64,000 nt of DNA from the NCBI GenBank assembly GCA_977006965.1, contig OZ345375.1, positions 620,001 to 684,000 of the forward strand. The letters run 5' to 3'. The first letter of the stretch is position 1, and each line of letters begins with the position of its first letter. Both the position numbers and the translations under genes were made by a program. The notes under the pieces are model-generated. The model searched no databases and was not told where the DNA came from. It saw nothing but the letters and a program-made list of their open reading frames with translations. The stretch is from Phymatolithon calcareum. Its lineage: Eukaryota; Rhodophyta; Florideophyceae; Hapalidiales. Below are positions 63,918 to 64,000 of this stretch, one piece after another.

Positions 63918-64000
63918 AAGTCTGGTGAGCCCGCATTGTCGTCAACTGCTGCAACGATACCACCAGACAGATTCGCAGCCGCGTAGTCGAAATTGTAGTC
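63918..64000 (-). pseudogene. Gene X fragment, copy C, cut by the window end
   Basis: The minus strand encodes DYNFDYAAANLSGGIVAAVD and NAGSPDL, matching copies A and B in their central part. It keeps the residues that copy B has lost (AAVDD), so it is not a simple copy of B. The rest lies beyond 64000. Confidence 0.7.

Overview
The window looks like nuclear DNA of a eukaryotic alga, most likely a red alga of the florideophyte type. This is inference from three things: a plant-type separate ATP-citrate lyase A subunit, a sucrose-transporter-family (GPH/SUT) gene with two short GT-AG introns (93 and 91 bp), and a low density of compact genes in a transposon-rich background. Nothing suggests bacterial or organellar DNA, and there are no operons.

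Layout. From 1 to 17 kb there are three convincing host genes: an AAAP amino-acid transporter (3353-4966, +), ATP-citrate lyase subunit A (5359-6687, -) convergent with it, and an orphan 623-residue membrane protein with a signal peptide (12907-14778, -). A fourth host gene, the SUT-like sugar transporter, is at 34198-35824 (+, three exons). A possible fifth locus at 57.4-58.6 kb encodes small multi-span membrane proteins of unknown function. Almost everything else is mobile DNA or its debris.

Mobile elements. 28458-33006 is an apparently complete tyrosine-recombinase retrotransposon (DIRS/PAT/Ngaro type) with 160-bp and 38-bp split direct repeats and gag-like, RT-RNase H and recombinase frames. 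21988-23634 is a piggyBac-like element that lost its catalytic middle and carries paired 12-bp palindromes at both ends. 46438-~51000 is a decayed Helitron (Rep + PIF1 helicase, minus strand). 51753-56121 is a pogo/Tigger-like element with 74-bp inverted repeats holding three different coding remnants. 43713-44780 is a solo LTR with a 5-bp target duplication and a visible empty site in a paralogous copy. 39.4-42.1 kb is a LINE remnant interrupted by three nested retroposons, each with its own target duplication. Several further LINE 3' ends and SINE-like repeats lie at 17.0, 19.6, 21.1, 23.8, 36.4, 37.4, 38.1, 45.3, 59.7 and 62.5 kb.

Duplicated block. Two copies of a block (42213-45588 and 60635-62813, both reading on the minus strand) hold the same chimera: a fragment of an unrecognised gene ('gene X') followed by a 5'-truncated sugar-transporter pseudogene that still has its introns. 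A third piece of gene X runs off the window end at 64000, joined to a copy of the sequence found upstream of the 57.4-kb locus. The sugar-transporter gene at 34-36 kb is the intact relative of these pseudogenes.

Limits: everything was read by eye from sequence and conceptual translation; family calls rest on motifs, not searches. Boundaries marked as approximate are so.
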